Positions 1-10,527 are shown, counted from the stretch's first letter. The stretch: DNA of 57,116 bases from Gammaproteobacteria bacterium (GCA_013288655.1 JABDBK010000007.1:1-57116); one strand, 5' to 3'. The notes: generated from the letters alone by a model not told the origin. Numbers and translations are program-made.

Positions 1-594
1 ATGCTTCCTAAATCATCTTATGGCATGACGGTACAGAATTGTGTACATCCATCCGATTGGAATAGATTAAAAAGCTTTATCGAGGAAAGAGCAAATTTTA
101 AATGCGAATGTTGCGATGATAAAGGCCCGCTAGACGCGCATGAAAGATGGTCTTACAACGAAGAAGAAAAAACTCAAAAACTGATGCGAATTATTGCAAT
201 ATGTAAACCCTGTCATGAAACAACACATATGGGGCTTGCTCAAATAAATGGGAGAGAAGAAGCCGCATTTGATCGTCTTATGCAAGTCAGAAAAATGGAT
301 AAACCAACAGCTCTTAAACACTTAGAAGATGCCACAAAAGTCAAGAGCCGTCGTGACGACATTGAATGGAAACAGGATTTTAGTATTCTCACCGATTCCG
401 GAATCAGATTAGTAGAAAACATAGAAAGCAAAAAAAGAAAGTTTTCGGAGGATGAAAGCACGTCAATGCGCTCCAGCTTACTGGGCAATCTCAGTGCGCA
501 ATTAGGCATATACAAGCCCTCTATTGCTCCTGTCTTGCAGCAACAAACAACTCCGTCACAACTTGAGACAAAGAAGCTGACAATTAAAAATTAG
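1..594 (+). CDS. HNH-type zinc-binding protein (putative endonuclease-like)
   Basis: 197 residues. The first half has an HNH/zinc-finger-like pattern: C35-x2-C38, then H47, then C68-x2-C71-H72 and H76, with the string AICKPCHETTHMG at residues 66-78. This resembles small HNH-domain proteins often found on plasmids and in accessory regions; nuclease activity is known for the wider HNH fold but is not shown here. The C-terminal half (about 110-197) is hydrophilic, Lys/Ser/Gln-rich and unrecognised. The ATG is the first base of the window, so a start further upstream cannot be excluded. It converges on the F-box-like gene and has no operon partner in view. Confidence 0.6.
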   Translation: MLPKSSYGMTVQNCVHPSDWNRLKSFIEERANFKCECCDDKGPLDAHERWSYNEEEKTQKLMRIIAICKPCHETTHMGLAQINGREEAAFDRLMQVRKMDKPTALKHLEDATKVKSRRDDIEWKQDFSILTDSGIRLVENIESKKRKFSEDESTSMRSSLLGNLSAQLGIYKPSIAPVLQQQTTPSQLETKKLTIKN

Positions 595-637
595 CAAAAA
601 AGTTACTTATACAACTCTGTCTCTGCAGAAGAACCCA

Positions 638-707
638 CCCCAGAAATATTTCGGCGCGCAGCTTTATTGTAAGACGACTTGCTAAATCGCCGAAATATTG
701 TCTGGGG
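638..707. repeat. Imperfect inverted repeat with ~19-bp arms
   Basis: The left arm at 638-656 reads CCCCAGAAATATTTCGGCG. The right arm at 688-707 is its reverse complement apart from one extra base and one mismatch near the middle. The loop is about 31 nt. It lies in the gap between the convergent HNH and F-box-like genes (595-891), which otherwise holds no convincing gene. After the right arm comes GGGCCC then a short T-run at 712-716, so it could act as a transcription terminator for the HNH gene, or be a dispersed palindromic element. Confidence 0.6.
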
Positions 708-891
708 CCCATTTTTACTAGCCTCAGAAAATGGATTTTCCAATCTCTGCGCCATGAATGTTTCGCTTCTATTATTTTTTTTAACTTATAAGGGATTTAA
801 TGATGATGCTTGCTTATTTATTAATTGTTTTTGCTTACCCCAATGCACACCAAAAATAACATTAAATTTAGTAGCAAGTTTAATGTATTAG

Positions 892-1530
892 CTATAAATG
901 GCTACAATGAGTGAATTTTTGCTTATTTTCCTTTTCCATGTTTTCTAGCGCCATACCAAGTTGATCCTGTGTCGATTTCCAAAATTTCCATTTTTCCCAA
1001 TATGAACTCAAAACATTGTTAATGGCGCTATTTAATTGAAAGAAAGTAGGTTTTTTTGATAAATGCGATAAATTAAGAATCGTTTTGTTATTTGTGATGA
1101 TATTATCAGGATTTATCACTGTTTCATTTGCGCTAACGAACCATAATTTACAAGCTTTTTTAGCTTGTACCAATTCTGGAAATGTGAGAAATGAAAAAAT
1201 TAACTTTGTAGATTGTTTACATTGGATATAATGCGATGATGATTCCATTTCATTGTGAGTTGCAATCATTTTTATAGGCTTGAATTCCGACAAAAGACTA
1301 TTAATTTTAGTCGATAAAACTTCAGTTTTTAATCGCAACGGATGGTAGCCGGGATGTCTAATACAAAAATTACGTATGTTATTTAAATATTCAGCGCGAT
1401 TTTTTAAATCGTCTAATGTATATACATGCCTCGACAATAAACTTTCCATTTCTGTGATTGCTTCTTCATGTACACTTGCGATTTCATAAGCTGTAGGGTT
1501 ATGATAAAAAGTTAGTGTAGTATGTGGCAT
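892..1530 (-). CDS. F-box-like protein, candidate host-targeted effector
   Basis: 212 residues, no signal peptide or membrane span. Residues about 109-136 (within KLIFSFLTFPELVQAKKACK, then LWFVSAN) match the F-box pattern: hydrophobic I-F-S-F-L, then F-x-E-L, then A-C-K-x-W. In eukaryotes this helix set binds Skp1 of SCF ubiquitin ligases; bacterial F-box effectors are known in Legionella. The usual leading Leu-Pro is absent, so this is a motif-level call. The N-terminal 80 residues look helical; the C-terminal tail is Lys/Glu/His-rich. A good AGGGGAG ribosome site sits 5-6 nt before the ATG. It is divergent from the MATE gene and probably monocistronic. Confidence 0.5.
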   Translation of the reverse strand: MPHTTLTFYHNPTAYEIASVHEEAITEMESLLSRHVYTLDDLKNRAEYLNNIRNFCIRHPGYHPLRLKTEVLSTKINSLLSEFKPIKMIATHNEMESSSHYIQCKQSTKLIFSFLTFPELVQAKKACKLWFVSANETVINPDNIITNNKTILNLSHLSKKPTFFQLNSAINNVLSSYWEKWKFWKSTQDQLGMALENMEKENKQKFTHCSHL

Positions 1531-1611
1531 GTTGCTCCCCTTTTAATTGTAATTTAAGTAACAAACGCATAATATATTGGCACACCATATCTCCCATGTT
1601 AGTATTACCCC

Positions 1612-2967
1612 ATGCAAAAAAACCTCATCATAACAGAACTCAAAGCATCTATACAGCTTGCTTCCCCCTTAGTTGCAGCACTACTCGCACAAATGACCAT
1701 GGAAATGGTAAATATTGTTATGTTAGGAAGGCTGAATGCTCATGCGCTCGCTGCGGGTGGTTTAAGCATGGCGATTTTATTCACTTTAATCGTAGTATGT
1801 AATGGTCTATTTAGCGCAAGCGGTGTCATGATAGCACGGGATTATGGCGCAAAAAAACATGCTGAAATCAGTCGTACTTTATCACAATCACTTTATTTGG
1901 CTATGCTATTAGCTGTTCCATGTTTCTTTTTTCTGCGATTAGCACCTTATTTTCTTAGTGCCATTGGACAAAATCCCGAACTTATTGAGCTAGCATCCAT
2001 TTTCCTACATGCATTTTCCTGGGGCATGCCCGCATTAATTATATATTTTGCCTTGCGTGAGTTTATTTCTGCATTGTCACTTACGCGCGTGATTATGTTT
2101 CTTTCATTAATGATAGCCCCGCTCACAGGGGTATTAAACTATGTATTAATGTATGGAAAATGGGGATTTAAACCACTAGGCATTGCTGGTGTGGGATATT
2201 CCAATGCTATCATGGAATGGTTCTTACTTGGTGCCACATTATTTTTTATTTTCAAAAGCAGCAAAATGCGTCCGTATGTTAATTTTTATCGTATTGACTG
2301 GTTTAGAATCAAGGAAATTGTTAAGTTGGGTTTACCTGTAAGCGTGACCATGGGATTAGAAGTGGGTTTATTTTCCATAACTACCCTGTTGATGGGATAT
2401 TTTGGCGCAGATGCTCTGGCAGCTCATCAAATTGCTCTGCAATGCGCAAATATTGCATTCATGTTTCCTTTAGGTTTTGCACAAGCCACAGCTATACGCG
2501 TGGGACAATCCTTAGGTTATGGATCGGTACAACATGCAAAATATGCCGCTTATGTGGGTTTATCATTAGGAACTGGTATAGCTCTGATGACAGCCCTGAT
2601 TTTTATTTCTATACCTACTACTATCATTAGCTTATTTATCGGAGCCAATGACCACGATCAATATATTTTAATACCGATGGCGGTCAGTTTTATTAGCGTG
2701 ATGGCATTATTTCAATTAGTGGATGCAACCCAGGTCATTATGAACGGAGCTTTGCGCGGTCTAAAAGATACTTATGTACCTATGTGGCTTGGGTTATTAT
2801 CTTATTGGATTTCTGGCTTAGTAAGCGGATACTATCTTGCATTTACCTTAAAATTAGGCGGTATTGGATTATGGTGGGGTTTAGGAATCGGCATTGGTGT
2901 ATCTGCTTTATTGTTACTACTACGTTTTCATTATCGAATACAATGCGAAGAAATTGCATTATTATAA
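1612..2967 (+). CDS. MATE-family multidrug/Na+ antiporter
   Basis: 451 residues, the normal MATE (NorM-like) length, with about twelve hydrophobic spans in two similar halves. The N-terminus with PLVAALLAQMTMEMVNIVMLG is typical of the first MATE helix, and a second-half counterpart around GLPVSVTMGLEVGLFS marks the duplicated bundle. Members export cationic drugs or metabolites across the inner membrane using Na+ or H+ gradients; the substrate cannot be told from sequence. The ATG lacks a strong ribosome site. It is divergent from the F-box-like gene and followed by a small orphan on the same strand. Confidence 0.9.
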   Translation: MQKNLIITELKASIQLASPLVAALLAQMTMEMVNIVMLGRLNAHALAAGGLSMAILFTLIVVCNGLFSASGVMIARDYGAKKHAEISRTLSQSLYLAMLLAVPCFFFLRLAPYFLSAIGQNPELIELASIFLHAFSWGMPALIIYFALREFISALSLTRVIMFLSLMIAPLTGVLNYVLMYGKWGFKPLGIAGVGYSNAIMEWFLLGATLFFIFKSSKMRPYVNFYRIDWFRIKEIVKLGLPVSVTMGLEVGLFSITTLLMGYFGADALAAHQIALQCANIAFMFPLGFAQATAIRVGQSLGYGSVQHAKYAAYVGLSLGTGIALMTALIFISIPTTIISLFIGANDHDQYILIPMAVSFISVMALFQLVDATQVIMNGALRGLKDTYVPMWLGLLSYWISGLVSGYYLAFTLKLGGIGLWWGLGIGIGVSALLLLLRFHYRIQCEEIALL

Positions 2968-3029
2968 TTTGAGATCTATAGTTACTAACGAGGATTAAAC
3001 ATTTTCAAACGACGAAGGGAGTCCCCATA

Positions 3030-3263
3030 ATGAATAGACTATTTGAATCTGATAAAAAGCATGACAACACAAATATGCCAAGCGAAACTAAACCAAAAAC
3101 TTATCCTACCCCTCAAGTTTTTACCTGGAGTAAACCAATGATCGATAAATATGGAAAACCAGTAACTCTAGCAGAATTAGAGAGATTACAAGAACTAAGG
3201 AGAAAAACTATACTAGCAGAAGAGAAAACTAGAGGCAGCGAGAGAATATTTATACTAGAATAA
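3030..3263 (+). CDS. Small hydrophilic orphan protein
   Basis: 77 residues, not recognised. It is rich in Lys, Glu and Arg, with a Pro/Thr stretch near residues 24-36 and a probable helix from about 48 to 68 (LAELERLQELRRKTILAEEK). It has no signal peptide, cysteine pair or membrane segment. An AGGGAG ribosome site at 3015-3022 lies at a workable distance from the ATG, which supports translation. The gene is convergent with hemF, only 13 nt apart. It could be a small regulator or a secreted substrate; no function can be assigned. Confidence 0.5.
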   Translation: MNRLFESDKKHDNTNMPSETKPKTYPTPQVFTWSKPMIDKYGKPVTLAELERLQELRRKTILAEEKTRGSERIFILE

Positions 3264-3276
3264 TTAATTTCACTGA

Positions 3277-4185
3277 TCATGGAAGTATGGTTATCCACTC
3301 TTTGATCACTAAAAAATCTCTATATAATTTTTCTTCTTCGCTGCCTGCCTCAGGATGCCAATCATATTTCCAGTTAACCGTAGGAGGTAAAGACATCAAA
3401 ATAGATTCTGTTCGGCCATTCGATTGCAAACCAAAAAGTGTACCTCTATCATAAAGCAAATTAAACTCAACATAACGACCACGTCTATAACATTGAAATT
3501 GCCGCTCTCTTTCACCAAAGTTCTGAAGTTTTCGTTTAGCAAGAATAGGTTGATAAGCTTTAATAAAATGATCACCCACACTTTGCATGAATGCAAAACA
3601 GGTTTCAAAATCCCATTGATTTAAATCATCAAAAAATAATCCACCTATCCCTCGCGGCTCTTTACGATGCTTTAAATAAAAATAATCATCACACCATTTT
3701 TTATAACGCGCATAAATATCAGCGCCAAATGGATCACATGCAGATTTTGCCATCTCATGCCAAAGTTTGCAGTCTTCATCAAAACCATAATAGGGGGTTA
3801 GATCAAATCCTCCGCCAAACCACCAATGACAAGAACCATCAGAATTTTCAACAAGTACGAATCTCACATTGAGATGTGTTGTAGGAACATAGGGATTTAG
3901 CGGGTGTATCACGACTGATACACCCGTAGCTTGAAAGGATTTTTGTGCAAAATCAGGACGTTTCTCCGTGGCCGCCTGGGGCAAAGCTTGACCATACACA
4001 TGCGAAAAATTAACTCCGGCCTTTTCTATGATACGGCCATCCACCATGACCTGGGTCAATCCACCGCCGCCTGATGCATGTTTCCAATCATCTTCTATAA
4101 ATAAAGCCTTACCGTCCTCTTCTTCAAGCATATGGCAGATGCGATGTTGTAAACTTAATAAATATTCTTTAATTTGAGGGATCAT
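3277..4185 (-). CDS. hemF: Oxygen-dependent coproporphyrinogen III oxidase
   Basis: 302 residues from the chosen start, matching the usual ~300 of HemF. The enzyme oxidatively decarboxylates coproporphyrinogen III to protoporphyrinogen IX using O2, a late heme-biosynthesis step in the cytoplasm. Seen directly: [15 protein letters not shown] (about residues 94-108) and the family signature around [15 protein letters not shown] (about 121-135). A longer reading from 4230 would add 15 residues, [10 protein letters not shown] and onward, that are not part of the family and overlap the divergent promoter, so ATG 4185 is preferred. It is divergent from acnA. Confidence 0.95.
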   Translation of the reverse strand: MIPQIKEYLLSLQHRICHMLEEEDGKALFIEDDWKHASGGGGLTQVMVDGRIIEKAGVNFSHVYGQALPQAATEKRPDFAQKSFQATGVSVVIHPLNPYVPTTHLNVRFVLVENSDGSCHWWFGGGFDLTPYYGFDEDCKLWHEMAKSACDPFGADIYARYKKWCDDYFYLKHRKEPRGIGGLFFDDLNQWDFETCFAFMQSVGDHFIKAYQPILAKRKLQNFGERERQFQCYRRGRYVEFNLLYDRGTLFGLQSNGRTESILMSLPPTVNWKYDWHPEAGSEEEKLYRDFLVIKEWITILP

Positions 4186-4192
4186 ATCTACA

Positions 4193-4221
4193 CTGCCAAT
4201 CAGGTAAAATTCGTATATAAT
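4193..4221 (+). promoter_or_regulatory. Putative sigma70 promoter of acnA
   Basis: CTGCCA at 4193-4198 and a perfect TATAAT at 4216-4221 are separated by 17 bp. This puts transcription start near 4228, about 35 nt before the acnA ATG. The -10 is perfect but the -35 matches only partly. It overlaps the extended hemF reading, another reason to use the shorter hemF start. Confidence 0.5.
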
Positions 4222-4262
4222 ACGCCACAAAAACCCTTACAGCAATTTTAGTCGGAGTGACC

Positions 4263-6920
4263 ATGACATTACATGATACTTTAAATGTACGCCGCACCTT
4301 ATCTGTTAATCATATAAACTATGATTATTATAGTTTAGAAGCTGCTGAGAAATCAGGTTTAACAGGGCTATCACAGCTCCCCTTTTCTTTAAAAATATTA
4401 CTCGAAAATTTATTGCGCCATGAAGATGGAAATAGCGTCACGCAAGACGATATAAAAGCAGTAACACAATGGCTAATAAACAAAACCTCTGATCGTGAGG
4501 TCGCTTACCGTCCAGCACGTGTGCTTATGCAGGATTTTACGGGTGTTCCGGCAGTTGTTGATCTAGCAGCCATGCGTGATGCTATCACTCGCATGGGCGG
4601 CAATCCAGATTTGATCAATCCTTTATCTCCTGTCGATTTGGTCATTGATCACTCCGTTCAAGTTGATCAATATGGCACCAAAGATGCGATGCATATCAAT
4701 GCTCATTTAGAAATGGAACGAAATGGCGAACGTTATGAGTTTTTACGCTGGGGCCAAAAAGCTTTTCAAAATTTTCAAGTCGTACCGCCTGATACGGGCA
4801 TTTGTCATCAAGTCAATTTGGAGTTTCTTGCTAAAACCGTCTGGACTCAAGAAATTAACGGCAGAAAGATCGCTTATCCTGACACTTTAGTCGGAACTGA
4901 TAGTCATACTACCATGATTAATGGTTTAGGGGTTTTAGGTTGGGGTGTGGGGGGTATTGAGGCAGAAGCAGCTATGTTAGGCCAACCCATTTCTATGCTG
5001 ATCCCTGAAGTCATAGGCGTAAAACTCGTAGGTAAACTGCAAGAAGGTATGACTGCAACAGATCTTGTGTTAACTATTACACAAATTTTACGTAAAAAAG
5101 GTGTGGTAGGTAAATTTGTTGAATTTTTTGGCTCTGGCTTAAAAGACCTGGCTCTCGCAGACCGAGCAACCATTGCTAATATGGCACCTGAATACGGCGC
5201 AACTTGCGGCTTTTTCCCTATTGATCAAGCAACCCTTGATTATTTGCATTTATCCGGTAGAGATACCCAAACTATAGCTCTCGTTGAGGCTTATGCTAAA
5301 GCACAAGGTCTTTGGTATAATCCCCATATGGAGTCGGTATTCACAGATACCTTAGAAATCGATTTATCGACGATTGAAGCAAGTGTTGCTGGACCCAAAC
5401 GCCCTCAAGATAAAGTCACATTACCTCATATCACTTCAACTTTTGAGAAATTACTCACCGAAGCAGGCATTGATTCACAAAAATCGACTGGTGACTTGAA
5501 TCATGGCGATGTTGTCATTGCTGCAATCACAAGTTGTACCAATACATCTAACCCTAGCGTTTTAATGGCTGCAGGTTTAGTCGCTAAAAAAGCTATTGAA
5601 AAAGGTTTGCAAACTAAACCTTGGGTGAAAACTTCACTCGCTCCAGGTTCACAAGTGGTAACACGTTATCTTGAAGAATCAGGTCTGCAACATTATTTAG
5701 ATAAAATCGGATTTAACACCGTAGGATATGGTTGCACAACTTGTATAGGTAACTCTGGACCCTTATCTGAATCTGTATCAAAAGCCATTACTGATCATCA
5801 GCTCATTGTATCTGCTGTGTTATCGGGTAATCGAAATTTTGAAGGCCGCGTGCATGCCTTAGTTAAAGCAAACTGGTTAGCCTCCCCTCCTCTTGTGGTT
5901 GCATTTGCGCTGGCTGGAACTACAAAAATCGATATCAGCAAAGATGCGTTAGGTTCTGATAAACATGGCAACCCGGTTTATTTAAAAGATATTTGGCCAA
6001 CCAATGCTGAAGTGGCACATGAAGTTTCTAAAGTCAGTAATAAAATGTTTAAAGAGCAATATTCAGATGTATTCACTGGTACTGCTGAATGGCAAAAAAT
6101 CATGGTTCCTGAAGCTAAAACCTATACATGGCGTACGGATTCGACCTATATTCAACATCCGCCATTTTTTAACAATATGACACTCGCGCCTCATGACGTG
6201 AAAAATATAACAAAGGCACGCATTCTTGCCTTGCTGGGCGATAGCATTACCACCGATCATATTTCACCTGCAGGTTCTATCAAAACAGACAGTCCTGCCG
6301 GTAAATATTTACTTAGTAAAGGAGTTAAATCAGCAGATTTTAATTCGCTGGGCGCAAGACGCGGTAATCATGAAGTGATGATGCGTGGTACATTCGCCAA
6401 TATTCGTATCAAAAACGAAATGGTTCCAGGCGTTGAAGGTGGTTTTACAAAATATATTCCGACGGGCGAAACACTCTCTATTTATGATGCAGCAATGCGT
6501 TATCAAGAAGATCATACTCCATTAATCGTGGTTGCAGGCAAAGAATACGGCACGGGTTCATCAAGAGATTGGGCAGCAAAAGGCCCAAAATTGCTAGGAA
6601 TCACTGCTGTCATTGCTGAAAGTTTTGAACGTATTCATCGATCCAATTTAATTGGTATGGGAATATTACCTTTGGAATTTATCCATGGTACAACTCGACA
6701 ATCACTTAAGCTTACAGGTGATGAAGTGATTGATATTATGGGTCTCTCAAATCATATTAAACCGAGGTCAACGCTAACAGCTGTGATACATCATAGCGAT
6801 GGCAGCAGCGTGGAAGTTGAAGTGCTATGCCGTATCGATACATTGGATGAAGCTGAATACTATCGTCATGGTGGAATTTTGCAGTATGTATTACGGGCTC
6901 TTGTTACAAAAAATAGTTAA
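4263..6920 (+). CDS. acnA: Aconitate hydratase A
   Basis: 885 residues, the size of the AcnA/IRP1 class. It interconverts citrate and isocitrate in the TCA cycle through a labile [4Fe-4S] cluster. The cluster cysteines are visible: C425 in ITSCTNT, and C491 and C494 in [10 protein letters not shown]. The C-terminal swivel domain has [13 protein letters not shown] and [10 protein letters not shown]. An upstream GTG at 4257 is possible, but it lies inside the GGAG ribosome site, so ATG 4263 is chosen. The gene has its own promoter and is followed by a palindromic element. Confidence 0.96.
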   Translation: MTLHDTLNVRRTLSVNHINYDYYSLEAAEKSGLTGLSQLPFSLKILLENLLRHEDGNSVTQDDIKAVTQWLINKTSDREVAYRPARVLMQDFTGVPAVVDLAAMRDAITRMGGNPDLINPLSPVDLVIDHSVQVDQYGTKDAMHINAHLEMERNGERYEFLRWGQKAFQNFQVVPPDTGICHQVNLEFLAKTVWTQEINGRKIAYPDTLVGTDSHTTMINGLGVLGWGVGGIEAEAAMLGQPISMLIPEVIGVKLVGKLQEGMTATDLVLTITQILRKKGVVGKFVEFFGSGLKDLALADRATIANMAPEYGATCGFFPIDQATLDYLHLSGRDTQTIALVEAYAKAQGLWYNPHMESVFTDTLEIDLSTIEASVAGPKRPQDKVTLPHITSTFEKLLTEAGIDSQKSTGDLNHGDVVIAAITSCTNTSNPSVLMAAGLVAKKAIEKGLQTKPWVKTSLAPGSQVVTRYLEESGLQHYLDKIGFNTVGYGCTTCIGNSGPLSESVSKAITDHQLIVSAVLSGNRNFEGRVHALVKANWLASPPLVVAFALAGTTKIDISKDALGSDKHGNPVYLKDIWPTNAEVAHEVSKVSNKMFKEQYSDVFTGTAEWQKIMVPEAKTYTWRTDSTYIQHPPFFNNMTLAPHDVKNITKARILALLGDSITTDHISPAGSIKTDSPAGKYLLSKGVKSADFNSLGARRGNHEVMMRGTFANIRIKNEMVPGVEGGFTKYIPTGETLSIYDAAMRYQEDHTPLIVVAGKEYGTGSSRDWAAKGPKLLGITAVIAESFERIHRSNLIGMGILPLEFIHGTTRQSLKLTGDEVIDIMGLSNHIKPRSTLTAVIHHSDGSSVEVEVLCRIDTLDEAEYYRHGGILQYVLRALVTKNS

Positions 6921-6971
6921 ATCTATACAAGATTATATAAAATGCATAAAAATATGCTGAAATATACGCCA

Positions 6972-7016
6972 CCAACCTGGATGCCAGCTAAAAGCATGCT
7001 GGCATGACGGGGTTGG
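6972..7016. repeat. Palindromic intergenic element
   Basis: A hairpin has inner arms ATGCCAGC (6980-6987) and GCTGGCAT (6998-7005) around the loop TAAAAGCAT. Outer arms CCAACC (6972-6977) and GGTTGG (7011-7016) also pair. It sits 50 nt past acnA. There is no clear T-tract. The same TAAAAGCAT loop core recurs in a second palindrome at 28512-28575, which suggests a dispersed repeat family. Confidence 0.6.
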
Positions 7017-7094
7017 TTAGTTTATTTAAGATTTCCTTAATCTTCATGACATTATAATCAAAGTGATTACAATGAGATTAGGGAGATCGATGGA

Positions 7095-7733
7095 ATGGAA
7101 ACAAGACGCGAAATACTCACAGTATATAATAATTTCCACTCTAATCCTGTATTTAAAAAAGAAAGCGATGACAAAGTACTACTCAATGAACTCATCTTTA
7201 GAAAATATCTACCTTTATATAAGTTGAAATTTACCTTAGAAACACTTTCAGCATGTAAAACACCATTCAATAATTACATAAATAAATATGGGAAATATCA
7301 ACCCGCACATACTTCATATCCTACTGTTAACTACTATCTCAATAAAGCGTGTTATTATTCTTATAATTTTTTTCGCACTAATCAACCTTATGCCTACAGA
7401 GTAAAAGAAATTATTGAAAAAGCCGAAGCAAACATCCAAAAGAAAAAAGAACATAGAATAGATATTTTTAATGCGTTAAAAGAAATAAAAAAAATTTACG
7501 ATGAGATGGTTGCTGAAAAAATCTCAACAGGCGAAGTGATAAGCAGTATATATCTCTTATTTAATAAATTTGATTTACACATCATAGACAATGACTTACG
7601 CTTTATAACCGAGCACGAATTCGTACCCGGTCGCAAGGAAAAAGTCAATCAATCTATGCAAAACATCGAAACTATTCTTGAAGAATATCCCATAGAATTT
7701 ACTAAAGGACGAATTCATTCACCGTATGATTGA
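7095..7733 (+). CDS. Orphan protein, function unknown
   Basis: 212 residues, not recognised. It is rich in Tyr, Asn, Lys and Ile and predicted mostly helical. A Tyr/Asn-rich middle (about 65-100, with KACYYSYNFF) is followed by a charged helix about 104-147 that could form a coiled coil (KKKEHRIDIFNALKEIKKIY). There is no signal peptide, membrane span or known motif. A GGGAG site at 7081-7085 supports ATG 7095. Its stop abuts the convergent cysS stop with no gap. The AT-rich codon use and lack of partners fit an accessory or secreted protein, but that is only inference. Confidence 0.55.
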   Translation: METRREILTVYNNFHSNPVFKKESDDKVLLNELIFRKYLPLYKLKFTLETLSACKTPFNNYINKYGKYQPAHTSYPTVNYYLNKACYYSYNFFRTNQPYAYRVKEIIEKAEANIQKKKEHRIDIFNALKEIKKIYDEMVAEKISTGEVISSIYLLFNKFDLHIIDNDLRFITEHEFVPGRKEKVNQSMQNIETILEEYPIEFTKGRIHSPYD

Positions 7734-9113
7734 TTATGGGGTGTACTTCCATGTTGTAGTACCCGAAGCATCCTCTAATACCACCGACATAGCCGCAAGT
7801 TCTGCGCGAATACGGTCAGCTTCTGCCCAGTTTTTATCCGCCCTTGCTTGATTTCGCGCAGCGATTAAACTTTCAATTTTTTCAATATCTAAATGTTCAG
7901 TGCCGGCTTTTAAAAATTTATTTGGATCATCTTGTAAAATACCTAATACACTGCCTAATTTCTTTAATAATGCAGCCTGTCCTGCCGCAAGCTTAGGATT
8001 ATTCTCGCGAGAACGTTGAATGTCATGCGAAAGTTCGAATAGGATTGAAATAGCAATAGGCGTATTGAAATCATCGTCCATCGCTTCAATAAATTGTTTT
8101 TCATATACAGTATCATCGATTGCGTTTGCTTCTGGCAAATCTCTCAGTGCATTATACAAACGCGAAAGCGCACTGCGTGCCAATTCAAATGCATGTTCAG
8201 AATATTGAACCGGACTACGATAATGTCCTGATATCATAAAATAACGCACGACTTCAGCAGGATATTGTTTTAACACATCACGTATCGTGAAAAAATTTCC
8301 TAGCGATTTAGACATTTTTTCTTTTTCAATTTGCAAATACCCAGCATGCATCCAAATATTCACAAATTTTTTATGAGTTGCCGCCTCTGATTGAGCGATT
8401 TCATTTTCGTGATGAGGGAAAATCAAATCTTTGCCGCCGCCATGAATATCAAAATGATCGCCAAGCAAGCAAGTTGACATGGCGGAGCACTCAATATGCC
8501 ATCCTGGTCTACCCTCGCCCCAAGGCGAAGACCAATGCGGCTCGCCTGGTTTCGCGAGTTTCCATAGCACGAAATCTAATGGATCGTGTTTCACAACATT
8601 GACTTCCACTCGCGCACCGCTTTCTAATTTATCAATGTCCCTGTGTGCTAACTCACCATAAGGTTTAAATTTTCTTACGTCATAATAAACATCGCCGTTA
8701 TCTGCAATATAAGCATGTCCATTTTTAATAAGAGTTTCTATCATGCTAATAATATGAGGCACATACTCCGTCGCTCTAGGTTCGTGATTAGGTGATAACA
8801 AACCTAATGCTGCAAAATCTTCATGAATAGCATTTGTGTATCGCTCAACCACTGCTTGAAAATCTTCTTTATTTTCATTTGCACGATTAATAATTTTATC
8901 ATCAATATCCGTAATATTACGCACATAAGTCACATCATATCCACGCCAACGTAAATAACGAATGACCACATCAAATGCTGCGTAGGTTCTACCATTGCCA
9001 ACATGCGCAAAATCATAAACAGTTGGACCGCAAACATAAATATTTACTTTACCAGGATGAATGGGGGTAAAATTTTCTTTTTGTTGGGTCATGCTATTAT
9101 AGATTTTTAACAT
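7734..9113 (-). CDS. cysS: Cysteinyl-tRNA synthetase
   Basis: 459 residues, the full class-I CysRS length. It charges tRNA-Cys in the cytoplasm. Visible are the HIGH-region CGPTVYDFAHVGN with zinc ligand C28, the further zinc ligands C209 (WHIECSAM), H234 and E238 (PHHENE), and KMSKS at 266-270. Residues after about 310 form the anticodon-binding helices. It begins 4 nt downstream of the gltX stop on the same strand, so cysS is probably co-transcribed with pdxJ and gltX. Confidence 0.96.
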   Translation of the reverse strand: MLKIYNSMTQQKENFTPIHPGKVNIYVCGPTVYDFAHVGNGRTYAAFDVVIRYLRWRGYDVTYVRNITDIDDKIINRANENKEDFQAVVERYTNAIHEDFAALGLLSPNHEPRATEYVPHIISMIETLIKNGHAYIADNGDVYYDVRKFKPYGELAHRDIDKLESGARVEVNVVKHDPLDFVLWKLAKPGEPHWSSPWGEGRPGWHIECSAMSTCLLGDHFDIHGGGKDLIFPHHENEIAQSEAATHKKFVNIWMHAGYLQIEKEKMSKSLGNFFTIRDVLKQYPAEVVRYFMISGHYRSPVQYSEHAFELARSALSRLYNALRDLPEANAIDDTVYEKQFIEAMDDDFNTPIAISILFELSHDIQRSRENNPKLAAGQAALLKKLGSVLGILQDDPNKFLKAGTEHLDIEKIESLIAARNQARADKNWAEADRIRAELAAMSVVLEDASGTTTWKYTP

Positions 9114-9117
9114 GTTA

Positions 9118-10527
9118 CTACTTCCTCAATTGATGTTGCGCCGATTGAAATCGTTGCAACATAGCCTTTGCACCTAAAAGTGTTGCAATATGAATTAACT
9201 CAGGACCGTGATCTTCGCCGGTCAATGCAATTCGAACAGGCATAAATAAACGTTTACCTGAAACACCTAATACATTTTTTAACTCATCTAAAACAGTTTT
9301 TAAATCTAAACCGTGTTTATTCACCGCTTCTATCGCTTTTTCAAAAAACATATCTCCAGCCTCTGACAAAACAACTAATTGCTCATCGCTAAAAGTAAGA
9401 TTGTTTTCGAAAAATCTTTCTGCCCACACCATAGCTTCATGGGGTAATACGATATTTTTTCTCATCATTTCAATAAATAAATCACGTTTATCCACTGGAA
9501 TTTTTTCTTGAATAGTATGACCCAACCATTCCCAAGCTGGGTTTACATCCAATTTTAAAACTGCTTCTTTTTGCCAATGCAATAATTGATTTTTATCAAA
9601 ACGTGCTGGCGCTCGACTGATTTTTTCTATATTAAAAGCTTGCGCTAACTCTTCAATATTTAACAATCGTTGCTCTTCATAAGTGTGGCTTAAACGCGCC
9701 AAATAATTCATGACAGCAATAGGCAAATAACCTTCAGCGCGTAAATCATGCAAACTAAAACTTCCATGACGCTTTGAAAGTTTTGAGCCATCATCGCCCA
9801 TAATCAAAGATAAATGTCCATATTGCGGTGAAGACATCTTGAGTGCTTCTAAAATCATTAATTGGCGAGGCGTATTGGATAAATGATCTTCGCCGCGAAT
9901 AACATGCGAAATTTGCATGAGCGAATCATCAATAGCATTACAAAACATAAATGATGAACTGCCATCTGCTCGACGAATAATAAAATCACCGATATCATCA
10001 CTATTAAAATGTTGCGGGCCTTTGACAATATCTAAAAAATCAATATCTTTATTTTGTGGCACTAAAAATCTAAGCGCGGGTTTTTTTCCTTGAGCGATAC
10101 GTTCTGCGACTATCTCTTTACTTAATTTTCTACATGTGCCTGGATATCTTGGAGCATGCCCTCGTGATAATTGTAATTTACGATGCAATGCCAATTCTTG
10201 ATCTGAACAAAAGCACGGATAGGCTAAACCACTCTCTTCTAATTGCTTATAATAGCGTGAATAAATATCTCCGCGTTGTGACTGGAAATAAGGCATATGT
10301 GGACCATCCACACCTGGACCTTCTTGCCAGTGCATACCTAACCACGTTAAATCACTTAACATGCTTTCAGTAAATTTTTCTTCTGAACGGCTTTGATCAG
10401 TATCTTCAATTCTTAGAATAAAAGTTCCGTGCGCGTGTTTTGCGTACAATGCACTAAATAATGCCGAACGTACATTACCAAGATGAATCATGCCTGTAGG
10501 GCTAGGTGAAAATCGTGTTCTTACCAT
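9118..10527 (-). CDS. gltX: Glutamyl-tRNA synthetase
   Basis: 469 residues, a typical bacterial GluRS. It attaches glutamate to tRNA-Glu, which also feeds heme synthesis through glutamyl-tRNA. Seen are [13 protein letters not shown] (6-18, HIGH motif), a Cys cluster C105/C107 in YPCFCS with C132, and GSKLSKRHG at 247-255 (KMSKS equivalent). The gene overlaps the 3' end of pdxJ by 7 nt and precedes cysS by 4 nt, so three genes share an operon. Whether the genome carries a second gltX or makes Gln-tRNA indirectly cannot be judged here. Confidence 0.95.
   Translation of the reverse strand: MVRTRFSPSPTGMIHLGNVRSALFSALYAKHAHGTFILRIEDTDQSRSEEKFTESMLSDLTWLGMHWQEGPGVDGPHMPYFQSQRGDIYSRYYKQLEESGLAYPCFCSDQELALHRKLQLSRGHAPRYPGTCRKLSKEIVAERIAQGKKPALRFLVPQNKDIDFLDIVKGPQHFNSDDIGDFIIRRADGSSSFMFCNAIDDSLMQISHVIRGEDHLSNTPRQLMILEALKMSSPQYGHLSLIMGDDGSKLSKRHGSFSLHDLRAEGYLPIAVMNYLARLSHTYEEQRLLNIEELAQAFNIEKISRAPARFDKNQLLHWQKEAVLKLDVNPAWEWLGHTIQEKIPVDKRDLFIEMMRKNIVLPHEAMVWAERFFENNLTFSDEQLVVLSEAGDMFFEKAIEAVNKHGLDLKTVLDELKNVLGVSGKRLFMPVRIALTGEDHGPELIHIATLLGAKAMLQRFQSAQHQLRK

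Noticed and set aside
1-594. The HNH gene as a homing endonuclease or restriction enzyme.
   Set aside because: No methylase, intron or intein context; only the zinc/HNH-like pattern supports it.
679-891. A 70-residue reading frame on the plus strand starting from TTG.
   Set aside because: No ribosome site, it runs across the inverted repeat, and its composition is not protein-like.
3277-4230. Longer hemF start at 4230.
   Set aside because: The extra residues are not in the family and the reading covers the divergent acnA promoter.
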